Assembly: GCA_901472505.1 (NCBI GenBank)
Contig: LR590468.1
Span: 2,455,501 to 2,519,500 of the forward strand
Reading direction: 5' to 3'
Source of the DNA: Proteus vulgaris
GTDB lineage: Bacteria > Pseudomonadota > Gammaproteobacteria > Enterobacterales > Enterobacteriaceae
Length of the DNA: 64,000 nt
Shown here: in pieces, positions 62,837 through 64,000 of the stretch
Layout: every line of letters starts with the position of its first letter
Position numbering within the stretch: the first letter of the stretch is position 1
Position numbers and translations under genes: made by a program
The notes under the pieces: model-generated
Databases searched by the model: none
The model's input: only the letters and a program-made list of their open reading frames with translations
Told to the model about the DNA's origin: nothing

Positions 62837-63199
62837 TTACTTAATATAACTTTTGGGATTTTTAGCAATAAGAGTTAAAAGCGAATGGTTTAACTCTTTC
62901 CAATTATTGATATCTGTGTAAGAAATTGAAGTATTACCAAATAAACGATATGTCTCTTCAAGGTACTCTTCCATAAGAGTATTAATTACTTGTTTATCTG
63001 GATGTTTTATCTTAAATTTCCAACTAAAGTCCATAATGTGTTCAATTAAGACATTGAGGTCAACACTTTTTGTGCTACTCAGATCATTGTGCCAAACAGT
63101 GTTATTTTTATCTAAAGAGTCTAAAGCTTGCTGTAATAGCTCCTCACATAAAAACGACAATTCAGCTAAATCTACTTTTTCTGGTGAATATTCGTCCAT
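62837..63199 (-). CDS. tomB: Hha antitoxin/modulator TomB (YbaJ)
   Basis: A 120-residue acidic protein described in E. coli as an oxygen-dependent antitoxin of Hha and a biofilm modulator. The N-terminus MDEYSPEKVDLAELSFLCEE matches the family; the middle (LIEHIMDFSWKFKIKHPDK) and C-terminal half are more divergent than Hha. It is the first gene of tomB-hha, which lies downstream of acrB as in E. coli. Confidence 0.93.
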   Translation of the reverse strand: MDEYSPEKVDLAELSFLCEELLQQALDSLDKNNTVWHNDLSSTKSVDLNVLIEHIMDFSWKFKIKHPDKQVINTLMEEYLEETYRLFGNTSISYTDINNWKELNHSLLTLIAKNPKSYIK

Positions 63200-63790
63200 A
63201 ACTTATCGTGGGTGAATTAATAGGAAATATTCATTAATAATGGTAAATACGTAGAATGAACAATTATTAATGAGACATATCACATAATTCATTAATGGAT
63301 TAATAAAAAAACATAAACTTAAAATCAGGTATTTATATTTACCTGTATGCTAAAAGCGTTTAATAATTATATTTATTATTTCTAACAAAGTAATAGCATA
63401 TCGAAAGGCGATATCAAACACTCGATTGCATACATGAGAGTTTAAAAATGACACAATAAAATGTTTCTTTGCTTAATATAGCACTATTATCGCATAAGTC
63501 ACTATCTGAACAACAGAAATTTGTCTATTTTCGTAAAAATTAAGAAATCCCAATCAAGATGATCATTTTTTAACATCATGATTATCTTTATTTTTATTGG
63601 TGTTTACATGTTTAAGCGTGTAAATGAGGTATATTTACTGTTGTTATTTATAAATAACAGTATTGTTTGATTTTGACAAAAAGTCATATATAAGAAAAAA
63701 AATAAAATGCGTTTATTGATTAAAGGGATATTTTTTAAAATAATATACTGAGAGAAGTTTTCATTTTAAACGATATATCAATAGATAAAG
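63200..63790. other. 590-bp AT-rich spacer between tomB and acrB
   Basis: No gene or known RNA was recognised. Two hairpins lie near the acrB side: AAGATGAT / ATCATGATTATCTT (63558-63590, imperfect) and TTTACATG / CGTGTAAA (63603-63625). It must hold the tomB promoter. Possible small RNAs cannot be excluded. Confidence 0.35.
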
Positions 63791-63816
63791 AAAAAGGCCA
63801 CTTACGTGGCCTTTTT
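63791..63816 (-). terminator. Rho-independent terminator of acrB
   Basis: AAAAAGGCCAC and GTGGCCTTTTT form an 11-bp stem around TTAC; the minus strand ends in a T-run. It lies 15 bases past the acrB stop. Confidence 0.9.
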
Positions 63817-63830
63817 GTATTCACAACAAA

Positions 63831-64000
63831 TTAGTGTGAATTACTTGGATGCTCTAAATCTTCATTTTTCTTCGTAAATCGTCTACGGATCACGACGAAG
63901 AAAATAGGAACGAAATAGATAGCGAGGGAGGTTGCGGCAATCATACCACCGAATACACCTGTACCTACAGAGTTCTGTGCACCAGAACCCGCACCATTAC
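63831..64000 (-). CDS. acrB: Multidrug efflux RND transporter AcrB, C-terminal end (cut by window edge)
   Basis: The last 55 codons of a minus-strand gene entering from the right edge. They read [37 protein letters not shown] and [17 protein letters not shown], the final transmembrane helix and tail of AcrB-type RND pumps. Position next to tomB-hha and sequence both fit acrB of the AcrAB-TolC efflux system. Confidence 0.9.
   Translation of the reverse strand, partial: NGAGSGAQNSVGTGVFGGMIAATSLAIYFVPIFFVVIRRRFTKKNEDLEHPSNSH

Overview
The window is an AT-rich (roughly 40 % GC by eye, not computed) enterobacterial chromosome segment. Its gene order follows the E. coli K-12 acpH/queA to acrB region (about 9-10.5 min), and its protein sequences and base composition fit Proteus or a close relative in the Morganellaceae. 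It is mostly housekeeping DNA: I see no prophage, IS element, CRISPR array, toxin cluster or secretion locus, and no convincing undescribed system.

Layout: (1) 1-5.3 kb, an accessory block, all on the minus strand: ydhY-ydhV (anaerobic ferredoxin plus tungsten/molybdenum oxidoreductase, cut by the left edge), periplasmic gamma-glutamyltranspeptidase ggt, and a 2-Cys peroxiredoxin with an OxyR-like site and an ERIC-like palindromic repeat upstream. (2) 5.7-16 kb, conserved core: acpH (minus), then plus-strand queA-tgt-yajC-secD-secF (tRNA queuosine and Sec translocon) and nrdR-ribD-ribH-nusB-thiL. (3) 16-22.8 kb, minus-strand yjdM/phnA and a complete ribose operon rbsDACBKR with two RbsR operators, sitting where E. 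coli has pgpA and yajO. (4) 23-32.4 kb: xseB-ispA-dxs (isoprenoids), thiI, a decayed AT-rich stretch, panE-yajL, yajQ and yajR. (5) 32.6-42.7 kb: cyoABCDE (bo3 ubiquinol oxidase), a Tsx/OmpK-like outer-membrane channel, dbpA, ampG and yajG. (6) 42.9-53.3 kb: bolA, tig, clpP, clpX, lon, hupB, ppiD and ybaV, a protein quality-control block. (7) 53.5-61.8 kb: fadM, queC, decR, mdlA-mdlB, glnK-amtB (with sigma-54 and NtrC sites) and tesB. (8) 62-64 kb: the 4.5S SRP RNA gene, tomB-hha, and the 3' end of acrB.

The most important observation for a user is technical. Six conserved genes (nrdR, rbsR, yajR, clpX, queC, mdlB) are broken by seven single-base indels, nearly all at homopolymers, and each reading frame is restored by one base. 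Because this includes clpX inside an intact clpP-clpX-lon cluster, base-calling or assembly error is the simplest explanation, and the genes should be treated as probably intact until checked. A separate 28.1-28.7 kb stretch does look like genuine gene decay.

Functional links: queA, tgt and queC all serve queuosine; ispA/dxs, cyoE (heme O) and cyoABCD serve quinol respiration; thiI, thiL and dxs share thiamine/DXP metabolism; rbsDACBK feeds ribose to the pentose phosphate pathway; tig, clpP, clpX, lon and ppiD handle protein folding and turnover. Gene names rest on remembered E. coli homologues, without any database search. Regulatory sites are pattern matches by eye.
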